Shown piece by piece: positions 8,390-17,077 of a DNA stretch of 33,531 nucleotides (position 1 is its first letter; each line of letters begins with the position of its first letter). Source of the DNA: Streptomyces sp. XM83C (GTDB lineage Bacteria; Actinomycetota; Actinomycetes; Streptomycetales; Streptomycetaceae). Where the stretch lies: assembly GCF_023072675.1 (NCBI RefSeq), contig NZ_JALLGL010000033.1:1-33531 (forward strand), written 5' to 3'. The position numbers and the translations under genes were made by a program. A model generated the notes under the pieces. That model saw nothing but the letters and a program-made list of their open reading frames with translations. It made no database searches and had not been told where the DNA came from.

Positions 8390-8532
8390 CGCTGGGACCC
8401 TCCTGGTTTGGGCCCGGGGGTCGACCTGGGCCGGTAGAGGAAGGAAACTGGCGGCCGGGACCGTGACAGAATGGTGAATCGAGATCACTCACGGTTCATT
8501 CATCTCATCCGACGGCCAGGGCGGGGGCTTTG

Positions 8533-9504
8533 ATGGACGCGCGGGACGACGCCTTGACGGTCGAGCAGGCCGCCGAGGCGTTCGCGGCGGAGGTCGCCTA
8601 CTGGCGCGAGGTGCGGGGGCTGGCCAAGCGGGAGTTAGCCAGAAGGATGGGATTCGACCCGTCCTACGTAAGCCACGTCGAGTCGGGCCGTCACAAGCCG
8701 ACCGAGGACTTCGCCCGACGCGCGGAGGAGGCTCTGAACGCGGGCAAGGCCATCTGGAAGCGCTGGCTGGACTACGAGACGGCCAAGACGCCCGTGGCAC
8801 CGGCACCGGTCGTACCCGCCCCCCGCAGGGCCGAGCAGCCGTACGCGACCGGCTCGGCGATCGTCGTCGAGCACGACGCGGCCCGCCTCGACTACGACGG
8901 GCGCCTCTACCGGCTCACGATGCGCCGGCTGTTGCGGAACACCGGCGGTGAGCCGATCACCCGCTATCTGATCCGCATCAGCGTCGACCGCTACCCGGGC
9001 GAGCCGGAACGGTCCAACGCGCACTACCGCGAGCACCCGCTGACCTGGGACGAGCTTGCCCTGACCGCGACCTGTCGCGGTGAGGCGATGCGCTGGCAGG
9101 CCAAGCACGACCGCGACGCCTTCAAGGAGGTGTGGCTGCTGTTCGAGAACGAACAGGGCCGCTTCCCTCTGTACCCGGGCGAGTCGGTGTGGATCGAGTA
9201 CGCCTACTCGGTGGGCGAAGAGAAGTGGGGCCGCTGGTTCCAGCGCGCCGTCCGCCTGCCCACCGAGCACCTGGCGGTCGAACTCGCCTTCCCCGCCGAG
9301 CTCGACCCGGCTGTGTGGGGCACCGAGACCTCCATGACCGCCGAGGCGGCGCCGCTGCGAACGGCCCCGGTCCAGCGCGAGGAGAGCGGGATGCGGGTCT
9401 TCTCCTGGAGCACGTCCACACCCGCGCTCCATGCCCGGTACCGTCTGGAATGGCGGTTCCGGGCGCGACCCGAACGTGAAGCGAGCCAAGGGGAGTTCAG
9501 GTGA
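8533..9504 (+). CDS. XRE-family helix-turn-helix regulator
   Basis: About 323 residues. Near residues 20-70 a helix-turn-helix of the XRE/Cro type is clear: REVRGLAKRELARRMGFDP followed by SYVSHVESGRHKPTEDFARR. A proline/alanine linker follows, then a ~200-residue C-terminal domain with many tryptophans and tyrosines (WLLFENEQGRFPLYPGESVW) that probably senses a ligand or partner. The ATG at 8533 is preferred to the TTG just before it. It diverges from the glycosyltransferase operon, which it may regulate. Its stop overlaps the deformylase start as GTGA, so the two proteins are made in linked amounts. Streptomyces genomes often hold such regulators beside small enzyme genes. Confidence 0.82.
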   Translation: MDARDDALTVEQAAEAFAAEVAYWREVRGLAKRELARRMGFDPSYVSHVESGRHKPTEDFARRAEEALNAGKAIWKRWLDYETAKTPVAPAPVVPAPRRAEQPYATGSAIVVEHDAARLDYDGRLYRLTMRRLLRNTGGEPITRYLIRISVDRYPGEPERSNAHYREHPLTWDELALTATCRGEAMRWQAKHDRDAFKEVWLLFENEQGRFPLYPGESVWIEYAYSVGEEKWGRWFQRAVRLPTEHLAVELAFPAELDPAVWGTETSMTAEAAPLRTAPVQREESGMRVFSWSTSTPALHARYRLEWRFRARPEREASQGEFR

Positions 9505-10070
9505 TCCAGGTGCGGCCCAGCGAGCAGATGCGCGGCCTCGGCGTCGTGCAGAACGGAGCCCCCGTCCTCGCCGAGCCTGCCCGCGCCTTCGACCTGCCGG
9601 CCGAGCGCGAGGCAGCCGAGCACGTCATCGAGCAGCTCTTCTCCGCGATGGAGCGAATCGGGCAGGTCCACCCCTTCGCCAAGGGCATGGGCATCGCGGC
9701 CCCGCAGATCGCGATCGGCCGGGCCGCCGCCGTGGTCCAGCCCCCCGACCCCGGTGCCCCGGCGATCGTCCTGCTGAACCCCCGAATCACCGACCGCTCC
9801 AGCGACGAGGACGAGCAGTACGAGGGCTGCCTGTCGTTCTTCGACGTCCGTGGCCTGGTCCCCCGGCCGCTACGGATCACCGTGGAGACCATCACGCTGG
9901 AGGGCCAGCTGGTGACCACCACCTACGAACGCGGGCTCGCCCGGCTGGTCCACCACGAGATCGACCACCTCGATGGCCTGCTCTACACCGCGCGGATGCG
10001 GACGGGCGTTGCTCCCATCCCCGTCGAGGAGTACCGCCAGACCGGCCGGGCGTGGGCGTACGAGCAGTGA
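9501..10070 (+). CDS. def: Peptide deformylase
   Basis: A 189-residue protein with all three deformylase motifs in order: GMGIAAPQ (62-69), EGCLS (108-112, cysteine metal ligand) and HEIDH (152-156, two histidine ligands and the catalytic glutamate). The enzyme removes the formyl group from the N-terminal methionine of new proteins. The GTG start overlaps the stop of the upstream XRE gene, so it is translationally coupled to a regulator. A mobile-element copy next to the chromosomal enzymes is most likely accessory, possibly giving tolerance to deformylase inhibitors such as actinonin; that is inference. Confidence 0.93.
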   Translation: MIQVRPSEQMRGLGVVQNGAPVLAEPARAFDLPAEREAAEHVIEQLFSAMERIGQVHPFAKGMGIAAPQIAIGRAAAVVQPPDPGAPAIVLLNPRITDRSSDEDEQYEGCLSFFDVRGLVPRPLRITVETITLEGQLVTTTYERGLARLVHHEIDHLDGLLYTARMRTGVAPIPVEEYRQTGRAWAYEQ

Positions 10071-10282
10071 CGGCCGACAGCGCTGCCGGGTGCCGGCGAA
10101 CGTCCGTCGTTACCTCAAGCCGTCCCCGGATGCGATCACCGAACCCACCAGTCTGCGTGCCCCGGGCGGCAGCGTCGATGCGCACGGGGACGAGAGAGCC
10201 AGGTGGTTGGTAGCGTCCTCCTGCAGCTGCGACACAGCATGCCAACGATGCACTTGGGATCGCCCACTCACAAGGAGAGCCA

Positions 10283-10849
10283 ATGGCGCTGTTTCGCCGC
10301 CGCAAGGAAAATCAGGAATCACGTCCCATCACTGATCACGCCGTGGAACCCTTCGGAACTCGCTTCGCGGGCGCTTTGACAGTCCCGAAGAAGGAAGCGG
10401 ACGCTCTGATAGCCGAGTCCCTCCTCTGGCAGTTTGTCCAGGATGCACTGGAAGAGGGAGAGGTCGAGTGGGTCACGTGTGGCGGTATGTGGGTTCCTGC
10501 TGACGCCCCGCCGCTTCCCGTGCGTTTCTACCTGACAGACCGTCGCGTGATCGTGGCCCTCGACAGTCCGAGCCTCCCGGCAAGAAGTATGGACCTCCCA
10601 TTCGACGACATCGCCGTGTTCGACCCAGAAGGCCCTGTCGGCGGCCGTCGGCCGAAGCGAATCCAGTACCTCGTGATCACCTCCGAGAGCGGTAGGCCAG
10701 AGGACGGCGTCCGCACCATCGTCGAGTTCAACCTCGACGATGAAGGACATCGCTTCATCGGGACAGCAACGAAGGCTCTACGTGACCACGGTGGACTGCA
10801 CGGTCGTCTGGAACGGGCCCGAAACTCTCGAAGCGAACCGTCCGCATAG
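10283..10849 (+). CDS. Hypothetical protein, PH-like fold possible
   Basis: A 188-residue soluble protein with a textbook ribosome site (AAGGAG, about six bases before ATG). The middle (VRFYLTDRRVIVAL, followed by MDLPFDDIAVFDPEG) has the alternating strand pattern and 'LTDRRVI' phrase common in bacterial PH-like/YdbT-like domains. The C-terminus is a helix rich in charged residues. Codon usage is less G/C-biased than in the glycosyltransferase block. It stands alone between the deformylase gene and a convergent lipoprotein gene. No function is assigned. Confidence 0.65.
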   Translation: MALFRRRKENQESRPITDHAVEPFGTRFAGALTVPKKEADALIAESLLWQFVQDALEEGEVEWVTCGGMWVPADAPPLPVRFYLTDRRVIVALDSPSLPARSMDLPFDDIAVFDPEGPVGGRRPKRIQYLVITSESGRPEDGVRTIVEFNLDDEGHRFIGTATKALRDHGGLHGRLERARNSRSEPSA

Positions 10850-10951
10850 AGGCTCCGCCCTCTTCAAGCCAGCCGCTGGTCCAACAAGCATGGTGTCTCG
10901 CCGCCGGCGTTCTTGTTGCGCAGTGTGAGCGGACACGCAGAGGGCCTCATT

Positions 10952-10971
10952 CTGCCGGGTGGATCCGGCAG
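10952..10971. terminator. Hairpin between convergent genes, possible bidirectional terminator
   Basis: CTGCCGG (10952-10958) and CCGGCAG (10965-10971) form a perfect seven-base stem with a six-base loop between the convergent hypothetical gene (ends 10849) and lipoprotein gene (ends 11083). There is no T-run, which is usual for Streptomyces terminators. Support is position and symmetry only. Confidence 0.4.
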
Positions 10972-11082
10972 CCGGGAGAAGTCTGGCCGAGCGTGTTCAT
11001 GAGGTGGCGGACGAACGGAGCGAGGCGGGCGACTCCTCGTCATGGAGCCGCCTGCGCGGAACGGGACCGCCCGCATCTCGAT

Positions 11083-11382
11083 CTACGGCTTTGGCTGGTC
11101 TTCTGGCCACATCGCGGGGCTGGCGCCGTCGAAGCCGTCCATGCACCCCTTCATGAAGTACTTGCGCACCTCGGAGATCGCACCCTCATCCATGGCGGCC
11201 TCGTAGTCCTGGAGCTGCTGCACGCACCCAGTGCCCTTCTCCGCTCCTGCCTGGCTCTCGTTGCGCCCGCTCAGGTATCCGGCCGCGTAGTCATAGGCGT
11301 TCGCTCCGCGCTGCACCTCGGCCCCGCAGCCGGTCGCAAAGGCGAGTACGGCGATGGAGGCCACCCCCCAGCGTCTGCTCAT
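11083..11382 (-). CDS. Small lipoprotein, function unknown
   Basis: A 99-residue protein starting MSRRWGVASIAVLAFATGCG: a basic N-terminus, a hydrophobic stretch and a lipobox-like ATGC, giving a predicted lipid-modified cysteine at residue 19 and anchoring at the outer face of the membrane. The mature part has two further cysteines (GTGCVQQLQDYEAAMDEG and MKGCMDGFDG) that may form a disulphide. GGGAGGGG just upstream of ATG 11382 supports this start over a longer frame reaching 11640. No family is recognised. Confidence 0.65.
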   Translation of the reverse strand: MSRRWGVASIAVLAFATGCGAEVQRGANAYDYAAGYLSGRNESQAGAEKGTGCVQQLQDYEAAMDEGAISEVRKYFMKGCMDGFDGASPAMWPEDQPKP

Positions 11383-11638
11383 GTCCCCTCCCTGTGGTCT
11401 ACATGAACGCGGAGACTGTAGCGCCCGCCCCGCTGGCCCGTTTGTTCGGCCGCCGATCCCCGGGCCCTTACCTCCCACCCCATGCCCCTCACTGCGGCCG
11501 AACCTTGTGGGGGCGCGTTGATCGACGTGTTTCTCTTCCTCACTTGATTCGGCTTCGGACGATGCAGGGATGCTGGGGCCACTGGGAGTGTTTGAGGACT
11601 CGATACCGATGTCAGGGGGGCCTGGCACACTGCGGCCC

Positions 11639-12310
11639 ATGACTGCACGCGATCATCTTCGTTCCACGGCTCCTCGGGCTCTGCGCGACCTCGAAGCCCT
11701 GCAGGCACGGCTGGAGGCTGTGCGGACCGTACCCGCCGTACGTCCTTTGAACGACTGGGTGGAGAATCTGCGCGAACGTCTCGGGGACGGCGAGTCCGTG
11801 CCGTGGTTCGATCCCGCGTCTGGGGGCGTTGAAGCGCGCAGCTTGTTCCTTCTGGAGGCGCCCGGCCAGAAGTCCATGGGGGCGGAAGCTGCCTTGCGCC
11901 GTACGGGCAGCGGCATCATCTCCATCGACAACGACGATCCGACCGCGCAGAACTGCTGGACGCTGCGGGACGAGGCTGGTCTCCCCTATGAGCTGTCTGT
12001 GCACTGGAACGTCGTGCCGTGGTACCTCGGCACCGCAGACCGGATCGCCGCACCCGGGCGGACGGAGATACAGCGCGCGGCGCCGTTCCTGCATGAGGTG
12101 ATCTCGATGCTTCCCGCGCTGGAGCTGGTCGTCCTGATGGGGCGCAAGGCGCAAGCCGGCTGGGCTGCCTATCAGGAGCAGTACGCGCCCAAGGTCCACA
12201 CTCTTGCCACATGGCACCCCAGTCCGCGGGTGTTCGCCTCCCGGCCTGCGGCCCGCCAGGAGATCCTGGACACGTTGCGTCAGGCGGCCGATCTGCTGCG
12301 TTCCGCCTGA
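11639..12310 (+). CDS. Uracil-DNA glycosylase superfamily protein
   Basis: A 223-residue protein. RSLFLLEAPGQKSMG near residue 65 corresponds to the glycosylase motif 1 region (GEAPG-like) and ATWHPSPRVFASRP near residue 193 to the HPSP(L/R) motif inserted into the DNA minor groove. WNVVPWYLG sits at the position of the 'N-x-x-P' uracil-pocket segment. Together they match the family 4/5-like uracil-DNA glycosylase superfamily; the typical four cysteines of the FeS family are not seen. Family enzymes remove uracil or related bases from DNA, but an altered member could bind rather than cut. ATG at 11639 fits the family N-terminus; ATG at 11609 is possible. Confidence 0.7.
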   Translation: MTARDHLRSTAPRALRDLEALQARLEAVRTVPAVRPLNDWVENLRERLGDGESVPWFDPASGGVEARSLFLLEAPGQKSMGAEAALRRTGSGIISIDNDDPTAQNCWTLRDEAGLPYELSVHWNVVPWYLGTADRIAAPGRTEIQRAAPFLHEVISMLPALELVVLMGRKAQAGWAAYQEQYAPKVHTLATWHPSPRVFASRPAARQEILDTLRQAADLLRSA

Positions 12311-12474
12311 GACCGAACGGCGCACCCCGTGAACGCTGACGGGGCGCGTGCCCTGGGCGGGGCTATCTGCTTTCCCCTGTCCGGCTTCGGTGCTCTGGTG
12401 CTGGGTGGGGTCGGCGAGGTGAGGCTCGTCGGCCACGGGGCAGTTGTCAGTCGGGGGTGGCAGGATGCCCGGTC

Positions 12475-13251
12475 ATGGGAACGAGAGATGACAGTGACGA
12501 GGCGTACGTCGTCGATCTGTGCAACCGGATCCTCCACGAGAGCGCCTTGACGCAGCACAAGTTCGACTGGCTGCTGGGAGATCCCGGATCCAACGGCCGT
12601 CGGGCCAAGCTGCCCGTTGACGCCTACTGGCCCGGTCACGAGCTCGTCGTCGAGTACCGCGAACTGCAGCACGACCAGCCGATGCCTCACTTCGACAAGC
12701 CGGACCGGCTGACCGTGAGCGGTGTCCACCGGGGCGAGCAGCGGGCCCTGTACGACGCCCGACGTGACACAGAGATCCCCGCACACGGGCTACGGCTGAT
12801 CGTCGTCCGCCCGGCCGACCTTGACGCTGACAGCCGCGGACGGCTGCGCCGCAACGAGAAGGCCGACCTGGAGGCGCTGCGCAAGATCCTGGCCCGCGAC
12901 AGCGACGAGGACCGCGTCACCGACGCCTTCCGCACGTGGCTGTTGGCCGAGGGCTGGACCCCGGTCGACCCCACGGACCGCTGGACCGACCTGGAGGCTG
13001 TACGCGACCACGAGCGGCTGATCTGCGAAGCCAAAGGCCGCACCAGCGAGAAAGGCATCGACGCCGACATCGCCTACGGCCAGCTGCTGCGCCGTATGAC
13101 GAGCCAGGACCCTCACATACGCTATACGCTCGTCGTGCCCTCGTCGTCAGTCAAGGCCGCCGAACGAGTCCCGCTCCATGTCCGTGAGCTGCTGCGCATC
13201 GATGTGTACGAGGTGACGGACGACAACAGGGTGTGCCAGGTGACTGGGTAG
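12475..13251 (+). CDS. Two-domain nuclease-like protein (PD-(D/E)XK suspected)
   Basis: A 258-residue protein that is not firmly identified. The N-terminal half has PVDAYWPGHELVVEYRELQH, in which D49, E60 and Q65 are spaced like a degenerate PD-(D/E)XK site of Vsr/very-short-patch type. The C-terminal half has a second candidate, LICEAKGRTSEKG, with E185-x-K187 on a strand after WTDLEAV, followed by a helix (DADIAYGQLLRRM), as in restriction-endonuclease-like domains. A charged linker separates them. ATG at 12475 is taken as the start; GTG at 12457 is possible. It follows the glycosylase-like gene in the same direction, 164 bases downstream, so a DNA-defence or repair pair is conceivable. Confidence 0.55.
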   Translation: MGTRDDSDEAYVVDLCNRILHESALTQHKFDWLLGDPGSNGRRAKLPVDAYWPGHELVVEYRELQHDQPMPHFDKPDRLTVSGVHRGEQRALYDARRDTEIPAHGLRLIVVRPADLDADSRGRLRRNEKADLEALRKILARDSDEDRVTDAFRTWLLAEGWTPVDPTDRWTDLEAVRDHERLICEAKGRTSEKGIDADIAYGQLLRRMTSQDPHIRYTLVVPSSSVKAAERVPLHVRELLRIDVYEVTDDNRVCQVTG

Positions 13252-13578
13252 GGCCACAGAGACGCTCCCACCTACGCAGCCAGGTCCCCGCGTCGGGCTG
13301 CTCGGCACCGATTACGCCGGTTTCGTGCCTGCCTCGGTGCCGGACACGTCTGGATGTTCTGCGTCACCTGCACGCTTCCGTGTTCGTCGATGCCGACAGC
13401 AACAGTCGACACCGAACAAGACAGCTTGCCGAGTGGGGAGATTGGCCAAGCAAGCTTGGGGACACCGCTGAGCACCGGTGCGGGAAGTTCGAAGAGCCCC
13501 ATGAATGCGGAAGAGGTGGCGTAGGCGATCGCCCTCGGGACCCGCGTTTTCGCTCCGGCCCCGAGGGGGCGCTCTGGC
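13252..13578. other. 327-base intergenic region between convergent genes
   Basis: It lies between the nuclease-like gene and the parB-like gene. A possible 56-codon open frame (13354-13524) has only weak G/C bias in third positions and no clear ribosome site. The inverted repeat CCCTCGGG (13532-13539) / CCCGAGGG (13560-13567) is the only obvious structure and may terminate one or both genes. Nothing else stands out. Confidence 0.5.
13532..13567. terminator. Inverted repeat downstream of the parB-like gene
   Basis: An eight-base perfect stem (CCCTCGGG at 13532-13539, CCCGAGGG at 13560-13567) with a 20-base loop lies 11 bases past the parB-like stop. It has no T-run and a long loop, so it is a weak terminator candidate. 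Confidence 0.3.
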
Positions 13579-14571
13579 TCAGTCCAGGCGGATCAAGCGC
13601 TGGGCGAGAGTGCGGGCCTCTGGCGGGAGAGCCTCTACGATCTCTCGCGCGTAGGCGCTGTCGGGTCGGGCGGCGAGGTCCCGGACGACGCCCCAGTTCT
13701 CCGCGATCCGTTCCATGGCCTGCCGTGCGCAATGGATGGCCTCCTGCCTGTGGGCCAGGAACTCTTCGGCGCGCTGGTGGGCCTGGTGCCAGGTGATGTC
13801 TCCCTGCTCGGCGAGTTGGGCCAGGGGCGGGGTGGTGTGGCCGTCTGCGAGGTGGAGTTCGTCGGCGTCGGCGATCTGATTCCGGATGCGGTTGTCCTCC
13901 TGTCGTTCCTCCAGCGTGGCGATGGCTTCGTCGAGGGTGAGGTGGCCTTCGGTGACGAGCTGGGCGAGGTCGGGGGCCCGCTCGCTGAGGCGGTCGCGCT
14001 TCTCCTGGAAGGCTGCGGCCTTCGCCTTATTCTCACGGGCGATGTCGTAGGCGGCGTCGAGCGGGTAGGCGCCGACGCGGACCTGTTCGGCGAGCTCGGG
14101 GGAATAGGTGAGGACGATGTTGGCGGCGGAGAGGCGGGTGCGGCTGAGGCTGTGGGTCTTGGCCAGGTCGCGCAGGGAGTGTCCCGAAACGGAACAGGCC
14201 ATGGCGGTGATCATGGCCTGCTGCCCCTTGCTGAGGTGCCGGCGGTAGACGTTGCTGGAGAGGATGAACGCTCGGGGGTTGTCGCCGGTGTAGGTGGTGA
14301 AGCGCGGTTCGACGCTGGCGATCTCGCAGGCGGCGAGGCGGTTACGACCGTCGAGGAGGACACCGTCAGAGTCGACGACGATGGCCTTGCGAAGGCCCTC
14401 GTTCTTGATCGACTCGGCGAGGTCGAGCAGTTCGTCCTCGCTGAGCATCGGGAAGATGTCGGCGGCGGGGTGGATCTTCAGAGCGGGCTCCTTGCTGTCG
14501 GCTGCTGTGGGGTCGGCACTCTGCGGGTGCAATTCGGTGGTGTGGGCGGATGGCTGCCGGATGGCTGTCAT
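13579..14571 (-). CDS. ParB/Srx-like DNA-binding protein
   Basis: A 330-residue protein with a ParB N-terminal domain: LSEDELLDLAESIKNEGL, then IVVDSDGVLLDGRNRLAACE near residue 72, the 'GxRR-like' segment that in ParB/sulfiredoxin-like folds binds CTP or ATP. A helix-turn-helix follows (HSLRDLAKTHSLSRTRLSAAN near residue 130), and the C-terminus is helical. No ParA partner is adjacent, so it may regulate or mark element DNA rather than run a full partition system. It starts at ATG 14571, with AAGGAG upstream, only 17 bases after the relaxase stop, so it is in the mobilization operon. Confidence 0.8.
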   Translation of the reverse strand: MTAIRQPSAHTTELHPQSADPTAADSKEPALKIHPAADIFPMLSEDELLDLAESIKNEGLRKAIVVDSDGVLLDGRNRLAACEIASVEPRFTTYTGDNPRAFILSSNVYRRHLSKGQQAMITAMACSVSGHSLRDLAKTHSLSRTRLSAANIVLTYSPELAEQVRVGAYPLDAAYDIARENKAKAAAFQEKRDRLSERAPDLAQLVTEGHLTLDEAIATLEERQEDNRIRNQIADADELHLADGHTTPPLAQLAEQGDITWHQAHQRAEEFLAHRQEAIHCARQAMERIAENWGVVRDLAARPDSAYAREIVEALPPEARTLAQRLIRLD

Positions 14572-14588
14572 AGGGCTCCTTGCGGCTA

Positions 14589-16301
14589 TCAGCGGCTTCG
14601 GTGGCGTTGCTCGGCGGGGGTGATGGGCGCCGTGGCGGGTTGGGGGTCTCGTGCCTGGTGTGCGCTGGGTGCGGGCGCCATGGTGGAGCGGCGGCGGGCG
14701 GCTTCGGCGCGGGGGTTGGGTGCGGGGTTGCGGCTGGTGTGCTGGATGCGGGTGATCAGGACACGGGCGGGTTGGCGGGCGGTGGTGAGTTCACGCTTCT
14801 CGGCGGCCTCCTTGAGGAGCTGGTGGGGTTTGTGGCCGCCCGCTTCGGCGTCGGCGAGGACGGTGGCGAGGGCCGGCCAAGCGGGGTCGGTGAGGATGCG
14901 GTCGGCGTGGTCGGGGACGGCGGCCCGGACGTCGTGGGCGAGGGTCCGGCGGGCCTGGTCGTTCGGCCGGCGGGTGGCGAGGCTGTCGACGACGGGCGTG
15001 AGGGCGTGGTCGGCGGCGGTCTGGAGGTGGTGGAGGGTCTGGCGGGCGGCTTCGGCCTGGTGGGCGTGGTTCTTCGCTTCGTGCCAGCGGGCGGCGACGA
15101 TCGTGGCCCAGACGAGGGCAGCGAGCAGGGTCGCCAGGGCGCTGCCGTCGGGGCCGGTGGCGGTGTGGGCAAGGTCGCGGGCCGCCTTGCGCAGGGTGTG
15201 GGCGGCCTGGTGCTCGGCGCGGATCTGGGAGCGCTGGGCGCGGACGAATGCCCGTGAGGCTGCTCGCAGTTCGGCGTGAACGTGGTTGGGGACTTTCTGG
15301 GCGGTGGCTTCGATGAGGTCGCCGAGCGCGGTGATGTGGGCCTGGGCGTGGGCGTCGTCGGCCATCCCCTGGTGGAGGGTGCCGAGGGCGTCGGTGGCCT
15401 GATGCCAGGGGGTGGCAGGCTGGTCACGGCGTGCGGTCGGGTGCTCCTCCGGCGCGGTCGTCTCCAGGCGGGCCCTGAGCTTGGGGAGGGTGAGGTCGGG
15501 GGCGATCTTTCCGCCGGGGTGGAAGATCTGTTCGCCGTCCTTGTTGAGGTCGCCGGGGCGGCCGACGGCGTAGCCGAGGAGGTCTCCGGACGGTCCGCGG
15601 CGGGGTTTGACCGCGATGCCGTCGGCTTCGAGGTAGGCGAGGAGTTCCTCCGCGCTGCTGGCGTGGGGGATGGCGGCGCGGATGCGGTCCTGGAGCCAGT
15701 CGCGGCTGGTCTGCTCCCAGCCGAGGCGCTCGGCCTTGTGCATCTCGGTCTGGCTGGGTGCGCGTCCGGCGGTGCGGTCGCCCTTCTTCAGCTGGCGTAG
15801 GCCGTAGTCGGTCTCGATCTGGCGGCAGGCGTCGCCGACGCGGATGCCGCTGTCGTGGAGCCTGGGGCGGCGGCCGTCCTCGCGGACGGTGGTGGCGAGG
15901 ATGTGGATGTGGTCATCCGCGTGGCGTACGGCGATCCACCGGCAGGCCAGGTCGTCGCCGGGCGGGGCGATGCCAGCGGCTTCGACGATCCGCTGCGCGA
16001 TCTCGGCCCACTCGGCGTCGGAGAGGTGGCGATCGGTGGGGGCCGTGCGGACGGGGCAGTGCCAGACGTGGTCGGTGACCTTCCTTCCGAACTCGCTGTT
16101 CCGAAGATGGACGGGCTCGTCAAGGTGGCGGGCGAGCTGGGTGAGGGTGGCGCTTTGGTCGCGGCCGGGGTCGGGCATGCCGAGCATGGCGAAGCCGGCG
16201 ACGATGTGCGGGTCGGTGTGCTCGTCGTGGCGGCCGGGGCCGTAGAGGTAGGCGAGCAGGCCACGGGTGTTGGACCCGGCCGGTTTGATGGCGGCGATCA
16301 C
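14589..16301 (-). CDS. Relaxase/mobilization nuclease (MobA/VirD2 type)
   Basis: A 570-residue protein. The first 200 residues are a MobA/VirD2-like nicking domain. RWIAVRHADDHIHILAT contains the metal-binding H127-x-D-x-x-xH131-x-H133 triad (HADDHIH), and the N-terminal YLYGPGR tyrosines near residue 18-20 are candidates for covalent DNA attachment. The remainder is a long alanine- and arginine-rich helical region (residues ~290-500), probably for DNA or coupling-protein contact. The ATG overlaps the TGA of the MobC-like gene (ATGA), so both are translationally coupled. It would nick an oriT to start transfer; no cognate coupling ATPase is visible in the window. Confidence 0.88.
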   Translation of the reverse strand: MIAAIKPAGSNTRGLLAYLYGPGRHDEHTDPHIVAGFAMLGMPDPGRDQSATLTQLARHLDEPVHLRNSEFGRKVTDHVWHCPVRTAPTDRHLSDAEWAEIAQRIVEAAGIAPPGDDLACRWIAVRHADDHIHILATTVREDGRRPRLHDSGIRVGDACRQIETDYGLRQLKKGDRTAGRAPSQTEMHKAERLGWEQTSRDWLQDRIRAAIPHASSAEELLAYLEADGIAVKPRRGPSGDLLGYAVGRPGDLNKDGEQIFHPGGKIAPDLTLPKLRARLETTAPEEHPTARRDQPATPWHQATDALGTLHQGMADDAHAQAHITALGDLIEATAQKVPNHVHAELRAASRAFVRAQRSQIRAEHQAAHTLRKAARDLAHTATGPDGSALATLLAALVWATIVAARWHEAKNHAHQAEAARQTLHHLQTAADHALTPVVDSLATRRPNDQARRTLAHDVRAAVPDHADRILTDPAWPALATVLADAEAGGHKPHQLLKEAAEKRELTTARQPARVLITRIQHTSRNPAPNPRAEAARRRSTMAPAPSAHQARDPQPATAPITPAEQRHRSR

Positions 16302-17032
16302 GCGGCCTGGTCCTTCCTGGATTCGGTCGGTTCGCGCAGGGCCTCGGCGATCAGCTCCAGCAGACGGTGCAGCTCGGCAAGACGGTGCCGGATATCGGGT
16401 GGGGTGAGGTCGCTGTTGAGGGCGCGGGCGATCTGGTTGACGTTGACGCCGATGCGGTTGAGCTCGCGCAGCACCTGGGCGCGGAACATGTGGGTGCGGC
16501 GGCGGTCCTCGGACAGCGGCAGGTTCGCCGTGAACCTGCCGGACACGAACGCGAGGACGATGTCGGCGGCGAAGCCGGATTCCCCCTTGTAGCCGTGCTC
16601 AACTGCGGCCTCCTGGAGAGCGTTGTGCTCGTCGCCGGTGAACCGAAGCGGTCCGACTCGGACGGTCCGCTTGGTGCCGGTGAAACGGCGGATCGTCGGC
16701 TGGACGCTCTGCACCGCTCGCTCGCCGGCTGTCGGTTCTGTGGGGGGTGCGGGGTGGAGGATCTGCTGCTGGACGGTGTGGAGCTCGTCCGGGTCGGGGC
16801 CGCCCTCGGTCCCGACCTCCCGGTCCGGCGCCCCCTGGCGTCGGGCCGTCTCCGCCACCCCCGGCGCGGAGATCCCCGAAGACCGGCCTTGAGTCGGACT
16901 CGGGGTACTACTGGCTCCGCCAGGAGCCGCCCGTCCGAACGCCAGCCGCAAACGGCACAGCAGCGTAGGCGACTTCGCCAGCGACGGCAGATCGTCGGAA
17001 CGGTGATCGGCGTGGTGGGGGTCGTGCGTCAC
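16298..17032 (-). CDS. MobC-like plasmid mobilization accessory protein
   Basis: A 244-residue protein whose C-terminal ~110 residues carry the MobC pattern: VRVGPLRFTGDEHNALQEAA (ribbon-helix-helix-like start) and ELNRIGVNVNQIARALN near residue 207, the MobC hallmark. The N-terminal ~100 residues are low-complexity and probably disordered. MobC proteins bind oriT and open DNA for the relaxase. The GTG start at 17032 and the ATGA overlap with the relaxase place it just upstream in the same operon. Confidence 0.85.
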   Translation of the reverse strand: MTHDPHHADHRSDDLPSLAKSPTLLCRLRLAFGRAAPGGASSTPSPTQGRSSGISAPGVAETARRQGAPDREVGTEGGPDPDELHTVQQQILHPAPPTEPTAGERAVQSVQPTIRRFTGTKRTVRVGPLRFTGDEHNALQEAAVEHGYKGESGFAADIVLAFVSGRFTANLPLSEDRRRTHMFRAQVLRELNRIGVNVNQIARALNSDLTPPDIRHRLAELHRLLELIAEALREPTESRKDQAA

Positions 17033-17077
17033 GATCGGGATCTCCGGGCGGGGGCGGGAAGATGGGCGAGGTGGTCG

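Noticed and set aside
8462..8510. Imperfect inverted repeat (GAATG..TGAA and TTCATTC) between the XRE gene and the glycosyltransferase operon
   Set aside because: The arms are imperfect and short; it could be an operator but the sequence alone does not support a call.
13354..13524. Open frame of 56 codons starting MFCVTCTLPCSS in the gap after the nuclease-like gene
   Set aside because: Third positions are only weakly G/C-biased and no ribosome site is visible; reported only as part of the intergenic entry.
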